Positions 9,051 through 17,838 of a stretch of DNA of 64,000 nt are shown here, piece after piece (positions within the stretch are counted from its first letter, which is position 1; each line of letters begins with the position of its first letter). Position numbers and translations under genes: made by a program. Origin of the DNA: Planctomycetota bacterium (GTDB taxonomy: Bacteria > Planctomycetota > OFTM77); contig JAJDCO010000015.1 of NCBI GenBank assembly GCA_029260795.1, positions 1 through 64,000 of the forward strand, read 5' to 3'. Below the pieces are notes generated by a model. The model saw only the letters and a program-made list of their open reading frames with translations. It made no database searches and was not told the DNA's origin.

Positions 9051-10523
9051 ATGCGATCGATCTTGCGTAAGCTGATGCTCTCGGCCCTCGGGACGATAGT
9101 GGTGCTGGGAGGCATCGAGGTCGTGATCCGCATCTTGGATCTCGCCCCGGCCGGTCCGAGCAGCCCTGGCTTGGCCCGCCTGGAGCGCTTTCACGACCTG
9201 TTCTACGAGCTCGACGAGACTCTGATCTTCCGAATGCCGCCCAACCTCCAAAGCGACTTCTCGGAGTTCTTGGACAATGTCTCCGGCCCCGTGTCGACCA
9301 ACGGCTTCGGCTATCGCGGCCCGATCTGGCAGGTCGAGAAACCGGCCGACACCCTTCGGATCGTTTGCCTCGGCGACTCGATCACCTTCGGCTACGGCGC
9401 CGCCGACGATGAGACCTATCCCGCTCGGCTACGAGACCACCTCCGCTCGAAGATCGAGGCACCGATCGAGGTCCTGAACCTCGGAGTACCCGGATACTCA
9501 AGCTATCAAGGTATCCGAATGATGGAACATGAGGTCGCGGCACTCAACCCGGACATCTTGATCGTCGGCTTCGGCTTCAACGATGCCTTCGTCAAGGAGC
9601 AAACCGAGAGCGTGTACCACGACCAGCTTCTCGCCACTCGGCGTGGCTTCGGCCGCTTCTTCGCCGACGCCGTCGACGTGCTGGGAAACAGCGCCCTCTT
9701 CCGCTTTCTCTCCAAGAGCCTGACGCCCCCGGCCACGGGCACCTCCTTCGACGACCCGAGCAAGCTCACGTCCCGAGTACCGATCGATGAGTATCGCACC
9801 CATCTCGAGAACATCATCGAGCGCGCCGTCGTCGCCGGCACCACCGTCGTGCTGCTCAACACCGACTTCCCGAACGCCTACTCGCTGCAGACCCTCGAGC
9901 AGCTCGCGGCCGACCACCAGCTCACGCTGATCGATCTCCCGGTGCGCTTCGCCGTCACCGCCGGCCCCCAGATCGGAGGCCAGGCACTTCCGCGGCAGGA
10001 CATCCCGGTAGCACCCGACGGAGAGACGACCGTCGTCCTACGCATGCGGGTACCGAAGATCGCCCCGCTCCCCGCCGAAGACGAGAAGAAGTTCGTCGTC
10101 CGAGCGATCGTGGTCGACGATCCTTCTCATCGACTCGACTACCGAATGGTGCGGCTACGGGACAATGGCGAGGCACCGGACCTGAAGGCTCGGGACGGCA
10201 TTTGGACCGGTCTGACCGCCTTGCCGGAAGGGAGTCGCGGCGAGATCGCCTTCCGGCTCGATCCGGAGCTCGGCGCGGCCTTTCGGAGCCCGACCACGTT
10301 TTTCAACTCCATCTTCTTCCATCGCCTGCCGATTCCCGACCTGCCACCCGAGCAGCTGTGGGAGACCGATCTGGTGCCGTTCAACATCTGCCCCTTCAAG
10401 CGCTGGATGCTCGACCACGAGGACATCCACCCGAACGCCGACGGCTATGACTTGCTCGCACGTTTGGTGGCGGACGCCGTTCGCGAGACCGGCGCCTTTC
10501 AGCGGCACGTGCGACAGAACTGA
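9051..10523 (+). CDS. Membrane-anchored SGNH/GDSL-family hydrolase, 490 aa
   Basis: An N-terminal membrane helix (about residues 8-28) anchors a serine esterase domain. Block I is GDSITFGYGA with nucleophile S110, the Asn block is GFGFNDAF, and the C-terminal catalytic pair lies in DIHPNADGY. Between blocks III and V a long insertion, roughly residues 290-420, contains beta-rich sequence (VVLRMRVPKIAPL, RLRDNGEAPDLKARDGIW) resembling an extra immunoglobulin-like or jelly-roll domain, unusual for the minimal SGNH fold. Likely substrates are acyl or acetyl esters on cell-envelope polysaccharide. The start follows the M32 stop as TGAGTGATG, so GTG 9048 is an alternative. It is convergent with doxX, with 9 bases between stops. 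Confidence 0.8.
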   Translation: MRSILRKLMLSALGTIVVLGGIEVVIRILDLAPAGPSSPGLARLERFHDLFYELDETLIFRMPPNLQSDFSEFLDNVSGPVSTNGFGYRGPIWQVEKPADTLRIVCLGDSITFGYGAADDETYPARLRDHLRSKIEAPIEVLNLGVPGYSSYQGIRMMEHEVAALNPDILIVGFGFNDAFVKEQTESVYHDQLLATRRGFGRFFADAVDVLGNSALFRFLSKSLTPPATGTSFDDPSKLTSRVPIDEYRTHLENIIERAVVAGTTVVLLNTDFPNAYSLQTLEQLAADHQLTLIDLPVRFAVTAGPQIGGQALPRQDIPVAPDGETTVVLRMRVPKIAPLPAEDEKKFVVRAIVVDDPSHRLDYRMVRLRDNGEAPDLKARDGIWTGLTALPEGSRGEIAFRLDPELGAAFRSPTTFFNSIFFHRLPIPDLPPEQLWETDLVPFNICPFKRWMLDHEDIHPNADGYDLLARLVADAVRETGAFQRHVRQN

Positions 10524-10532
10524 CGCTCGGCG

Positions 10533-11003
10533 TCAAGCCTCGGACTTCGGCCGCCGGAAACGACGCCACGCGAGCGAGTCGAGCGCAATCGGACCGGCGC
10601 CCGTGAAGACGAGCGCCAAGAACGGAATCAAGTAGAGGAGCGCGGGCTCCTTGCTCGCCCACGACTTGGCCTCTCCCGCCAGGTAGAGCTCCGCCGCTTG
10701 TCCCATGGTCCAAGGATCGGCCCCGTGAGCGACGAACGCCGCCACCCCCATGGCGATGACGACGGAGACCGCGGCGACGCGGGTCGCCAACCCGAGAACG
10801 ACCAGGAAGGCGCCGACGAACTCGGCCCACACGACCAGGATCAAGCTCAGCTCACTGCCCAAACCGATCGGGTCACCGAACAGGTGAAAGTCTCCCGCCG
10901 CGAGCATCAGCACCTTGCCCCAGCCGTGAGTGAGCATGTAGCCACCCAAGCCCAGCCTCAGGATCAGCAACCCGACCGCCGTCATCGCGTCCCGTTTTGG
11001 CAT
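10533..11003 (-). CDS. DoxX-family membrane protein, 156 aa
   Basis: This is a small integral membrane protein with four hydrophobic helices. The first, GLLILRLGLGGYMLTHGWGK at about residues 11-30, carries the G-x-x-x-x-x-H-G-x-x-K pattern of the DoxX/SURF4-like family. Members associate with thiosulfate oxidation or redox enzymes in a few organisms, but most have no known role. It lies 50 bases after dapE on the same strand and might be read with the dap genes, although nothing links their functions. The start is ATG at 11003. Confidence 0.85.
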   Translation of the reverse strand: MPKRDAMTAVGLLILRLGLGGYMLTHGWGKVLMLAAGDFHLFGDPIGLGSELSLILVVWAEFVGAFLVVLGLATRVAAVSVVIAMGVAAFVAHGADPWTMGQAAELYLAGEAKSWASKEPALLYLIPFLALVFTGAGPIALDSLAWRRFRRPKSEA

Positions 11004-11053
11004 CGGTTCAGCTCCGAAATCAGATCTCGAAAAGCAACCCCTGACCGGGGACG

Positions 11054-12085
11054 TTACGCGTCGACGAGCTCACGGGTAAGCGACTCGTAGCGTGCGAGGG
11101 CATGCTCGAGAGCACTCAGCTGAACATGCTCGTCGTCGGTGTGCGCGACATGAATCGAGCCGGGTCCATACAGCACCGGCTTGCCCAAGGCTTGGAGATA
11201 AGGCAGGTCACTCCCGAATCGTGCGATGTCGCTCTCCTCCCCCACCGGCACGTGAAAGCGCATCGGATCGGAGGCGGTCGTCACCTCGACCGAGACCGGC
11301 AGCTCGCCGAGCAAGCTGGTCACTCGCTCAGCGATCTCGGACGCCGGAACGGTCACCCGAAACATCAGCTCGGCCGAAGCGTTCCGCCCGAGGACGTTGA
11401 CCGCATCGCCCCCCTCGATTCGACCGACGTTGACGGTCGTCGGACCGAAGTCCTCGTCATCCGGCCATTCCTCCTGTCGCAAGACGTCGAGAGCATCGAG
11501 CAGGCGATGCACGGCGGACGCGCCTCGCTCGGGATAGGCCGAATGCCCTCCTGTCCCGAGCGTCTCGAGTCGGATGCCGAGCACCCCGAGCGCTCCGCGA
11601 AGGAATCGGTTGTCGGTCGGTTCGCCATCGACGACGTATCGAAGCTCGGGCCAACGGGGCGCCAAACACTGAACGGCGGCTTTCGCACCATCGGAGTGCG
11701 TCTCCTCACCCACCACCGCCAAGACCGCGACTCGTGGCTCACCGGCCTCGACGACACGACGCGCTGCCCAGAGCATCGCGAACAAGATGCCCTTGGCATC
11801 GCAAGTCCCTCGGCCCCAGAGAAGGTCTCCGTCCAGTCGCGGCGGATGGAACGGCGGCACGGTGTCGTAGTGTGTCGTCAGCAGGACCCGTGGCGAGGCT
11901 TCGGTCGACCAGAGCAGGTTGTGCCGATCACCACCGACGGCGAGACGCTCGAGCTGGAGCCGATGATCTTCAGGAAGGAGTCTCGCCAAGACGGCCTCCC
12001 CCGCGTTCTCGTTGCCGGTCGTCGTGTCGACGGCGAGGAGCTGCAAGAGCGGCTCGAGCGGAAAGCTCGTCTTCGGGACGCTCAT
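11054..12085 (-). CDS. dapE: M20-family amidohydrolase, probable succinyl-diaminopimelate desuccinylase, 343 aa
   Basis: M20 metallopeptidase fold with binuclear zinc ligands visible: H72 and D74 in THYDTVPP, D96 in GRGTCDAKG, the catalytic and metal pair E127-E128 in GEETHSDG, and a C-terminal His in VAHTDDEH. A lid domain is inserted after about residue 160 (GTGGHSAYPERGAS). The gene overlaps dapC by four bases and is third in a dapD-dapC-dapE set, so removal of succinate from N-succinyl-LL-diaminopimelate is the natural role. This supplies LL-DAP for lysine and peptidoglycan. At 343 residues it is slightly shorter than the usual ~375. The family also includes N-acetylornithine deacetylase and other amidases, so the specific call rests on context. 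Confidence 0.82.
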   Translation of the reverse strand: MSVPKTSFPLEPLLQLLAVDTTTGNENAGEAVLARLLPEDHRLQLERLAVGGDRHNLLWSTEASPRVLLTTHYDTVPPFHPPRLDGDLLWGRGTCDAKGILFAMLWAARRVVEAGEPRVAVLAVVGEETHSDGAKAAVQCLAPRWPELRYVVDGEPTDNRFLRGALGVLGIRLETLGTGGHSAYPERGASAVHRLLDALDVLRQEEWPDDEDFGPTTVNVGRIEGGDAVNVLGRNASAELMFRVTVPASEIAERVTSLLGELPVSVEVTTASDPMRFHVPVGEESDIARFGSDLPYLQALGKPVLYGPGSIHVAHTDDEHVQLSALEHALARYESLTRELVDA

Positions 12086-13233
12086 GCCGGCCGCACGGCC
12101 TCCCCAGCGGTCTCGAGACCCTTCGCCAACGCGGCGAGCCCTCGCTCGAGCTGGCTTTCTTCGACCGCATACGACAGCCGCAAGTGGCCCTCACCGCCGA
12201 GACCGAAGCCGATGCCCGGGACGGTGATGACCTTCGCTTCGCGCATCAGATGGCGCGCGAGCTCGAGGCTGTCTGGGCAGCCGGGCACGCGAACGAAGCA
12301 ATAGAAGGCGCCGCGAGTGGGAACCGCCTGAAGCTCGGGGATCGCCGCCAGCCGCTCGAGTGCGAGCGCCCGCCGTCTCTCGAAACGCGCGAGATTGGCG
12401 GTGATCTCCTCCGATCCGGCGCCTCGCAAGGCCTCGAGAGCGACCCGTTGCGCCAGGGTCGGGGCGCAGGTGACGGCGTGTTGGTGCAAGGCGACGAGAG
12501 CCGGCACGAACGGTTTCGGTGCCGCGATCCAACCGACTCGCCAGCCCATCAGATTATGCGACTTCGACAAGCTCGTGACCGTCAAGCCCAGCTCGGGCGC
12601 GTAGGCAGCCGGTGAAACGTGGGGCGCCGAGTCGTAGCAGTAGGCCTCGTAGACCTCGTCGGAGACAAAAGGGATTCCTCGACGCTCGAGCTCCGCCACC
12701 ACGACTTTCAGGTCCTCCGGATCGTGAACCCCTCCGGTTGGATTCGACGGCGAGTTGAAGAGAACCAACGACGTCCTGTCGGTGAGCCGATCGAGCACAT
12801 CGGCCGGATCGAGTGCAAAGAGCCTCTCGGCGCGAAGCGAGTAGGGCACGGCACGCGCCCCCAGCAGCCGGGCCAAGTTCGCATAGGCCGGATAGCCCGG
12901 GTCGGGGACCAGGACCTCGCTCTCGGGATCGACGAGCGCCAGGAAGGCGAGGGTGATCGCTTCGGCCGAACCGACCGTGACGACGATGTCGTCCGGGCCG
13001 GATCGAAAGGGATAACGCGCGGCGATCGCCTCACGAAGCTCGACCAAGCCCGGGTTCGAGGAGTAGCCTCCGCCGGCCCGGGCGGCCCGTGCGGCGGCTT
13101 CCTGCAAGGCGACTGGGGGATCGAGATCCGGCTGTCCGATCCCAAGGTCGATGGCACCGGCCGGCGCCTCGTCGTAGATGCGCCGGATCATCGTGCGCTC
13201 GAATCCGGCCGTACGACGGGCGAGCCCGGTCAT
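12082..13233 (-). CDS. dapC: Class I/II aminotransferase, probable succinyldiaminopimelate transaminase, 383 aa
   Basis: Fold-type I PLP enzyme. The Schiff-base lysine is K224 in SLSKSHNLMGWRVGW, SPSNPTGG at residues 161-168 contacts the cofactor, D192 lies in VSDEVYE, and the substrate-carboxylate Arg is in LRLSYA near residue 355. It would convert N-succinyl-2-amino-6-ketopimelate to N-succinyl-LL-DAP with glutamate. The assignment rests on overlaps of four bases with both dapD (upstream) and dapE (downstream). The sequence alone could be an aspartate/alanine-type aminotransferase. Start is ATG 13233, within the dapD stop region (ATGA overlap), indicating translational coupling. Confidence 0.8.
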   Translation of the reverse strand: MTGLARRTAGFERTMIRRIYDEAPAGAIDLGIGQPDLDPPVALQEAAARAARAGGGYSSNPGLVELREAIAARYPFRSGPDDIVVTVGSAEAITLAFLALVDPESEVLVPDPGYPAYANLARLLGARAVPYSLRAERLFALDPADVLDRLTDRTSLVLFNSPSNPTGGVHDPEDLKVVVAELERRGIPFVSDEVYEAYCYDSAPHVSPAAYAPELGLTVTSLSKSHNLMGWRVGWIAAPKPFVPALVALHQHAVTCAPTLAQRVALEALRGAGSEEITANLARFERRRALALERLAAIPELQAVPTRGAFYCFVRVPGCPDSLELARHLMREAKVITVPGIGFGLGGEGHLRLSYAVEESQLERGLAALAKGLETAGEAVRPA

Positions 13234-14057
13234 CGAAGTGCCTCCTCGAGAGCCGTACGATCATCGGTGCCCGAGTCGCGATACTTGACGATCACCGGAC
13301 ACTGCACGTGAATACCTGCGGCCTCGCCCGCCGGAAAGGGACGAGTTCCCGCGACGACGACGGCGTTTTCGGGAATCTCGGGTGCCAGTCCGGGATCGGC
13401 GCTTCGGATCCAGCGCTCGTTCGGAACGTCGTAGATGGGTGTCGAGGCGGTCAAGATGACGCCGGAAGCGATCACGGCTCCGCGCGCCACTCGGACGCCC
13501 TCGAAGATACCGGTCAACGCTCCCACGAAGACATCATCTTCGATGATCACCGGGTACGCTCCGACCGGCTCGAGCACTCCCCCGATCTGGGCACCGGCGC
13601 TGAGGTGGACTCGCTTGCCGATCTGGGCACAGCTTCCGACCAGCACGTGGCTGTCGATCATCGTGCCCTCGTCCACGAAGGCGCCGACGTTCACATACGA
13701 AGGCGGCATGATGACGACGCCGGCCGCGACGTACGAGCCCGACCGAACCGAGGTCCCACCGGGGACGACTCGGACACCATGTTGGGTCACGTCCTGGGGA
13801 GGAAAGGTGCTCTTGTCGCGGAAGCTGAAAAACTCCCCCATCGAGTACCCGACCATCGATCCGATGCGAAACCCCAGCAGGATTCCTTCCTTGACCCAAC
13901 TCCGGACGCGCCATCCATTCACCGTCGGCGTCGCGGCTCGAACGCCCCCTCGCTCGAGCTCTCGCACGAGCTCGTCGAAAACCTGACGGCTCGTCGCGTC
14001 CAGCGAATCGGTCGGTCGCTCGACCTGCTCGAGGATCCGCTCCTTCAGTGTGGTCAT
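13230..14057 (-). CDS. dapD: Tetrahydrodipicolinate N-succinyltransferase, 275 aa
   Basis: Left-handed beta-helix acyltransferase that adds succinyl from succinyl-CoA to tetrahydrodipicolinate. Hexapeptide-repeat turns run through the centre (SYVAAGVVIMPPSYVNVGAF, GTMIDSHVLVGSCAQIGKRV), and the C-terminus has the DapD-type segment RPFPAGEAAGIHVQCPVIVK. I chose the internal ATG at 14057 (MTTLKERILEQ), which gives 275 residues, the normal DapD length. The longer open frame upstream is Arg/Gly-rich and not conserved-looking. dapD is first in the dapD-dapC-dapE set and fixes the pathway as the succinylase branch. Confidence 0.93.
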   Translation of the reverse strand: MTTLKERILEQVERPTDSLDATSRQVFDELVRELERGGVRAATPTVNGWRVRSWVKEGILLGFRIGSMVGYSMGEFFSFRDKSTFPPQDVTQHGVRVVPGGTSVRSGSYVAAGVVIMPPSYVNVGAFVDEGTMIDSHVLVGSCAQIGKRVHLSAGAQIGGVLEPVGAYPVIIEDDVFVGALTGIFEGVRVARGAVIASGVILTASTPIYDVPNERWIRSADPGLAPEIPENAVVVAGTRPFPAGEAAGIHVQCPVIVKYRDSGTDDRTALEEALR

Positions 14058-14216
14058 TCCTTGCCTGACTCCGACTCTCCTCGCCCTCGACACCCGGCGA
14101 ACCGGATCGCCGGTCCCCGTGTCGACGCCGGGAGCGGTCTCGATTGGCTCCTCGGTGGACGTCCAGCCAGAGTAACACAAGAGTCCCGACGTCCAAGCCG
14201 AGGCGTTGGGCTGAGT

Positions 14217-15671
14217 TTAGGCGCCCTCAGCCGCGGAGGGAGGCGGCAGAAGAGCACTCTTCCAATAGCCATTCAGGAACACGAGCAGATAGATGATGGC
14301 GAGGACTCCGTGCACACCGACCAGCGACCAGAACACGGCCTGGGGAGTGCCCCCGTATCGGGCGGCGAGATGGGCAGCCGGAATCTGCACGCCGAAGCAG
14401 ACCAGTGCGTCGATGAAGAGGGGGATGCGCATGCTTCGCGCACCGTTGAGGGCGTAGGCCAGGACGACGGTGATCGCGAGGAAGACGTAGGAAAGACACG
14501 AAATGCGCAGGTAGGCCGTGCCGAGGGCCAACACCTCCGGCTCGGGCTCGGCGATGCACAGGCGAATGAGCCACTGGGCGCTCGTTCCGTAGAAGACGGC
14601 GAGGCCCGCCAGAATGATCGACGCGAAGAAGACTGTCATCCAAGTCGCCCGGAGCGCCCGAGAGAGCTGCCCGGCTCCCAAGCACTGTCCCATGATGGGC
14701 GCGATGGCTGACCCCCAGCCGACGGCCGCGAAGAGCGCCAGCGTATCGAGTCGAAACCCGACTCCGAACGCCGAGACCGCGCTCTCCCCGAAGAAGCGGG
14801 ACAGGATACGAGTCACGACCAAGATCGAGACGATCCGGATGACGAGCTGCGCCGAGTGAGGCAGTCCGTAACGAATGAGGCGCACGATGATCGGTCCGGC
14901 CAGGGGCCACAGCTTACTGAGATGGAGCCGGGCGCTGTGCCTGGCCCGCCACAGCACGATCAGGCCGACGACGGCGCCCAAACCTCGGGCGGCCACGGTC
15001 GCGATCGCCGCCCCGGCCACCTCCCACCGGGGAAAGGGGCCGATGCCGAAGACGAGCAGGTAGTCGAGGATGATGTTGAGGACGTTGGAGCCGACCAGGA
15101 GATACATCGTCCACCGCGAGTCTCCGATCGCGCGGAGCACGCTCGTGACTTGCATGAGCAAGAACATCGCGACCGTGCCGAGCGAGAGGATCTCGAGGTA
15201 GTCGACGGCGGGCTCGGTGATTCCGCCGGTTCCGCCGAACAGGTCGACCAGAGGGCGCGACAGGATCCAGCTGCCGACCCCGATGATGATTCCGAGCAGG
15301 CAGCAAAAGCTCATCGACTGGTTGACGAGATCAGAAACCTTCGAGAGTCGATTCTGTCCGAACTCGAAAGCGATCAAGGCGACCGAGGCGATGCTGACGC
15401 CGTTGTAGATCACCATCGGGATCGTGTTGATGGTGCCACCGATGTACACGGCACCGACGGCTGCCGAGCTCAATCGGCCGACGATCAGAAGGTCGATGAT
15501 GTTGAAGAGCGCGTAGAACACCATTGCGGCGAACAGCGGCAGACCGTATCCGAGCACGGTCTTCCAGAGCGCTCCGCGAGTCAGATCCCGTTCGGTCTCG
15601 GACTCGGGAGTCGGAAGGAGCTCGGCAGCGGCCACGGGCTCGCTCGACGACGGCGCAGAGGGCTCGCTCAT
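14217..15671 (-). CDS. MATE-family multidrug/metabolite efflux transporter, 484 aa
   Basis: Twelve predicted membrane helices in two related halves form a MATE exporter, which expels cationic compounds using a Na+ or H+ gradient. The first half contains GLPLFAAMVFYALFNIIDLL and GRLSSAAVGAVYIGG, and the second half repeats the pattern with RLIRYGLPHSAQLVIRIVS and FGVGFRLDTLALFAAVGWGS. These match the conserved 'P-x-x-x-x-x-x-x-x-x-N-x-x-D' start and the 'G-x-x-x-x-A' turn. The ATG at 15671 (MSEPSAPSS) is preferred over an in-frame TTG at 15719. A roughly 40-residue polar N-terminal tail precedes the first helix. The gene sits 159 bases upstream of dapD on the same strand, with no evident functional link. 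Confidence 0.9.
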   Translation of the reverse strand: MSEPSAPSSSEPVAAAELLPTPESETERDLTRGALWKTVLGYGLPLFAAMVFYALFNIIDLLIVGRLSSAAVGAVYIGGTINTIPMVIYNGVSIASVALIAFEFGQNRLSKVSDLVNQSMSFCCLLGIIIGVGSWILSRPLVDLFGGTGGITEPAVDYLEILSLGTVAMFLLMQVTSVLRAIGDSRWTMYLLVGSNVLNIILDYLLVFGIGPFPRWEVAGAAIATVAARGLGAVVGLIVLWRARHSARLHLSKLWPLAGPIIVRLIRYGLPHSAQLVIRIVSILVVTRILSRFFGESAVSAFGVGFRLDTLALFAAVGWGSAIAPIMGQCLGAGQLSRALRATWMTVFFASIILAGLAVFYGTSAQWLIRLCIAEPEPEVLALGTAYLRISCLSYVFLAITVVLAYALNGARSMRIPLFIDALVCFGVQIPAAHLAARYGGTPQAVFWSLVGVHGVLAIIYLLVFLNGYWKSALLPPPSAAEGA

Positions 15672-15843
15672 CCATTGCTCGCCAGCGGATCGAAGCCAGG
15701 TGTTGGACGCCGATGCCAATCACCGTCGCCCTGAAGCCGGCCACAGAATAGCGAGCTGCCCCGAGAGTCACAAGCGAGACGAATTCGTCGGAGGCACCGA
15801 GGGTCGGGCGATTCGGGCCGAAGCACCGGGAGTCGGAACGCGC

Positions 15844-16233
15844 TCAGTGACTACCGGCACCGGTTCGGCCCTTGGTGATCGTCACCGCCCGCTCGATGAT
15901 CTTGGTCGGACTGAAGGGCTTGGTGATGTACTCGTCGGCTCGACAGGCGAAGGCCTTTTGCTTGTCGGCCTCCTGTCCCTTTGCCGTCAGCATGATGACA
16001 TGAGTCGACGCCAGCTCGGGGTCCGACTTGACCTCCCGACACACGTCGTAGCCATTCTTGCGCGGCATCATGACGTCGAGGAAGACGAGGCTGGGCCGAT
16101 GCGCCCGCAACACCTCCAGCGCCTCTTCACCGTCGTGCGCTTCGAGGACTTCGAACCCGGCCTTGCGCAGCACGAAGGTCAGCGATTTCAGGATGAAGGG
16201 TTCATCATCGACGACGAGGACCTTGGTATCCAT
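15844..16233 (-). CDS. Single-domain response regulator (receiver), 129 aa
   Basis: A stand-alone CheY-like receiver with all key residues: the acidic pair in VLVVDDEP at about residues 5-12, the phosphoacceptor Asp in LVFLDVMMPRKNG, Thr in VIMLTAKGQ and the conserved Lys in YITKPFSP. There is no output domain, so it must act by binding another protein. It directly follows the SpoIIE-type phosphatase gene (34 bases), which makes that enzyme or its regulon the obvious partner. I chose ATG 16233 (MDTKVLVV). A TTG at 16260 would add nine residues. Confidence 0.93.
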   Translation of the reverse strand: MDTKVLVVDDEPFILKSLTFVLRKAGFEVLEAHDGEEALEVLRAHRPSLVFLDVMMPRKNGYDVCREVKSDPELASTHVIMLTAKGQEADKQKAFACRADEYITKPFSPTKIIERAVTITKGRTGAGSH

Positions 16234-16266
16234 GTCAGCTGGCTCTCCGCGCGGGCTCAATCTAGG

Positions 16267-17838
16267 TCAGCGAAACTCGAGGACCACCAGCGTGACGTCG
16301 TCGTCCGGTTCGCGTCCGTCCCGGTGGCTGTCCACGGCGGAGACGAGCGCGTTGTGCCACGCGCTGGCCTCTCGTTGCTCCTTATCGGCAAGAAAGGCTC
16401 GCAACCGTGCCTCTCCAAACAAACATCCATCCGGCGACCGAGCTTCGGTGACACCATCGGTGTACAAGACGAGGGAATCACCGGGCTCCATGGGCGCCCA
16501 TCCCTCCACGAACTCCGCATCCGGCGATAGCCCGATCACCATCCCCCGCGCGTCGAGCGTCCAAACCTCTCCGCCACGCCGTCGCACGAGGGGCGCCGGA
16601 TGGCCGGCCGCCGCGAACCGAACCTGCCTCTCCGACGGGTCCCACACCACGGCCACCAGAGTCAGCAGATGCCCGGCCGCTTGCAGATCCGCATGGAGCT
16701 GACGATTCACTCCAGCCAGGATCTTCTCGAGCGAGTCCGCGCGCTCGGCTTCTCGCCGAAACACCGTCCTCGCCGTTGCCATCATCAGCGCCGAGCCGAA
16801 TCCATGCCCGGACACGTCGCCGACCACGACACCGAACTGACCGCTCGCCGTCTTGAAGAAGTCGTAGTAGTCGCCGCCGACGAGACCTGCAGGAACACAG
16901 CTCGACGCCACCCGAAGATCGGGAAGCTCGGGATCCTGGCCCGGCAAGAGGCTCCTTTGCAGGCGACGTGCAATCTCCATCTCGCGCCCCAGCTCCGCGG
17001 AGCGCAGACCACGCACTAAGGAAGCCACGTGCTGGGCCAGCATCTCGACCAGCTTGCGCTCCGAGGCCGTGAAGGCACCGCCGGCTCGGTCGCTCAGGAC
17101 GATGGCCCCCCTCGGTCCTTCGGCGCGCGACGCCCGAGGCAGAGGTACGATCAGAACCTCCGTGAGCACCGAGGCCTCGAATCCCTCGCGGCCGACCTCC
17201 GTGGATTCGTCGACCGTGAACTGATGCGTGTGCCCTTCGCGGAGCGCTTTCTCAGTCCACGAGCCTTCGAGTGTGATCGATCCGGGAGCCGCCTCACCCC
17301 AGGCGGCGACCACATGCAGACGACCGCTGGCTTCGTCCGCGAGCACGGCTGCCAGGGAGCGTGCGGGAACGATGCGTGCGATCCGCTCGAGCAGCTGATC
17401 CCAGACGCCGTTCGCCTGGGGACGGGTTGCCAGGTCCTCTTCGATCTCGAAGAGCAGATTCAGCTCCTCGTACATCAACGCAAGCTCTGCGGACAGGCTG
17501 TCGACTTCGAGCCGAGCCTTCAAGAGGTGGATCAGGAGACGCTCGAGTTGGTCGGCCAGCCGATCCAGCTCCGCCCCTCCTCCCGATCCTGCGACGAGCT
17601 CGAGCCGACCCAGCGGCTTTCCATAGGCATTGCACGCGCGCTCCAACCGACTCGACTCGCTCCCGGAGCATCCTTCGCCCCGAGGCGATCCGAGCGTTGC
17701 CGTCACGCGCCCGTCTGGCCCGACCCACCGCACCTGAAGATCCGGCAAGCTCGACGCGACCACCGCATCCTCCATCAACCGAAGGATGTCTCGATCGATC
17801 TCTGGGCCTCCGGCCCCCCTGCCTCGCGGAACAGTCAT
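16267..17838 (-). CDS. GAF-domain PP2C-type (SpoIIE/RsbU) serine phosphatase, 523 aa
   Basis: Domain order: an N-terminal sensory-like region (1-95), a coiled coil at about 95-140, a GAF domain at about 140-285 and a SpoIIE phosphatase domain from about 290 to the end. The phosphatase motifs are LQRSLLPG (293-300), GGDYYDFF with metal ligand D323, GDVSGHG (340-346) and a C-terminal GDSLVLYTDGVTEA. These enzymes dephosphorylate STAS anti-anti-sigma proteins and so free a sigma factor in partner-switching systems. Its start overlaps the stop of the RsbW-like gene by four bases (ATGA), and a receiver protein follows. A STAS protein exists at 27305-27610 but is not adjacent. Confidence 0.92.
   Translation of the reverse strand: MTVPRGRGAGGPEIDRDILRLMEDAVVASSLPDLQVRWVGPDGRVTATLGSPRGEGCSGSESSRLERACNAYGKPLGRLELVAGSGGGAELDRLADQLERLLIHLLKARLEVDSLSAELALMYEELNLLFEIEEDLATRPQANGVWDQLLERIARIVPARSLAAVLADEASGRLHVVAAWGEAAPGSITLEGSWTEKALREGHTHQFTVDESTEVGREGFEASVLTEVLIVPLPRASRAEGPRGAIVLSDRAGGAFTASERKLVEMLAQHVASLVRGLRSAELGREMEIARRLQRSLLPGQDPELPDLRVASSCVPAGLVGGDYYDFFKTASGQFGVVVGDVSGHGFGSALMMATARTVFRREAERADSLEKILAGVNRQLHADLQAAGHLLTLVAVVWDPSERQVRFAAAGHPAPLVRRRGGEVWTLDARGMVIGLSPDAEFVEGWAPMEPGDSLVLYTDGVTEARSPDGCLFGEARLRAFLADKEQREASAWHNALVSAVDSHRDGREPDDDVTLVVLEFR

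Noticed and set aside
13089..14711. Plus-strand frame of 540 codons opposite dapD and the MATE gene
   Set aside because: It is a codon-mirror of two well supported minus-strand genes in high-G+C DNA, and its translation has no domain features.
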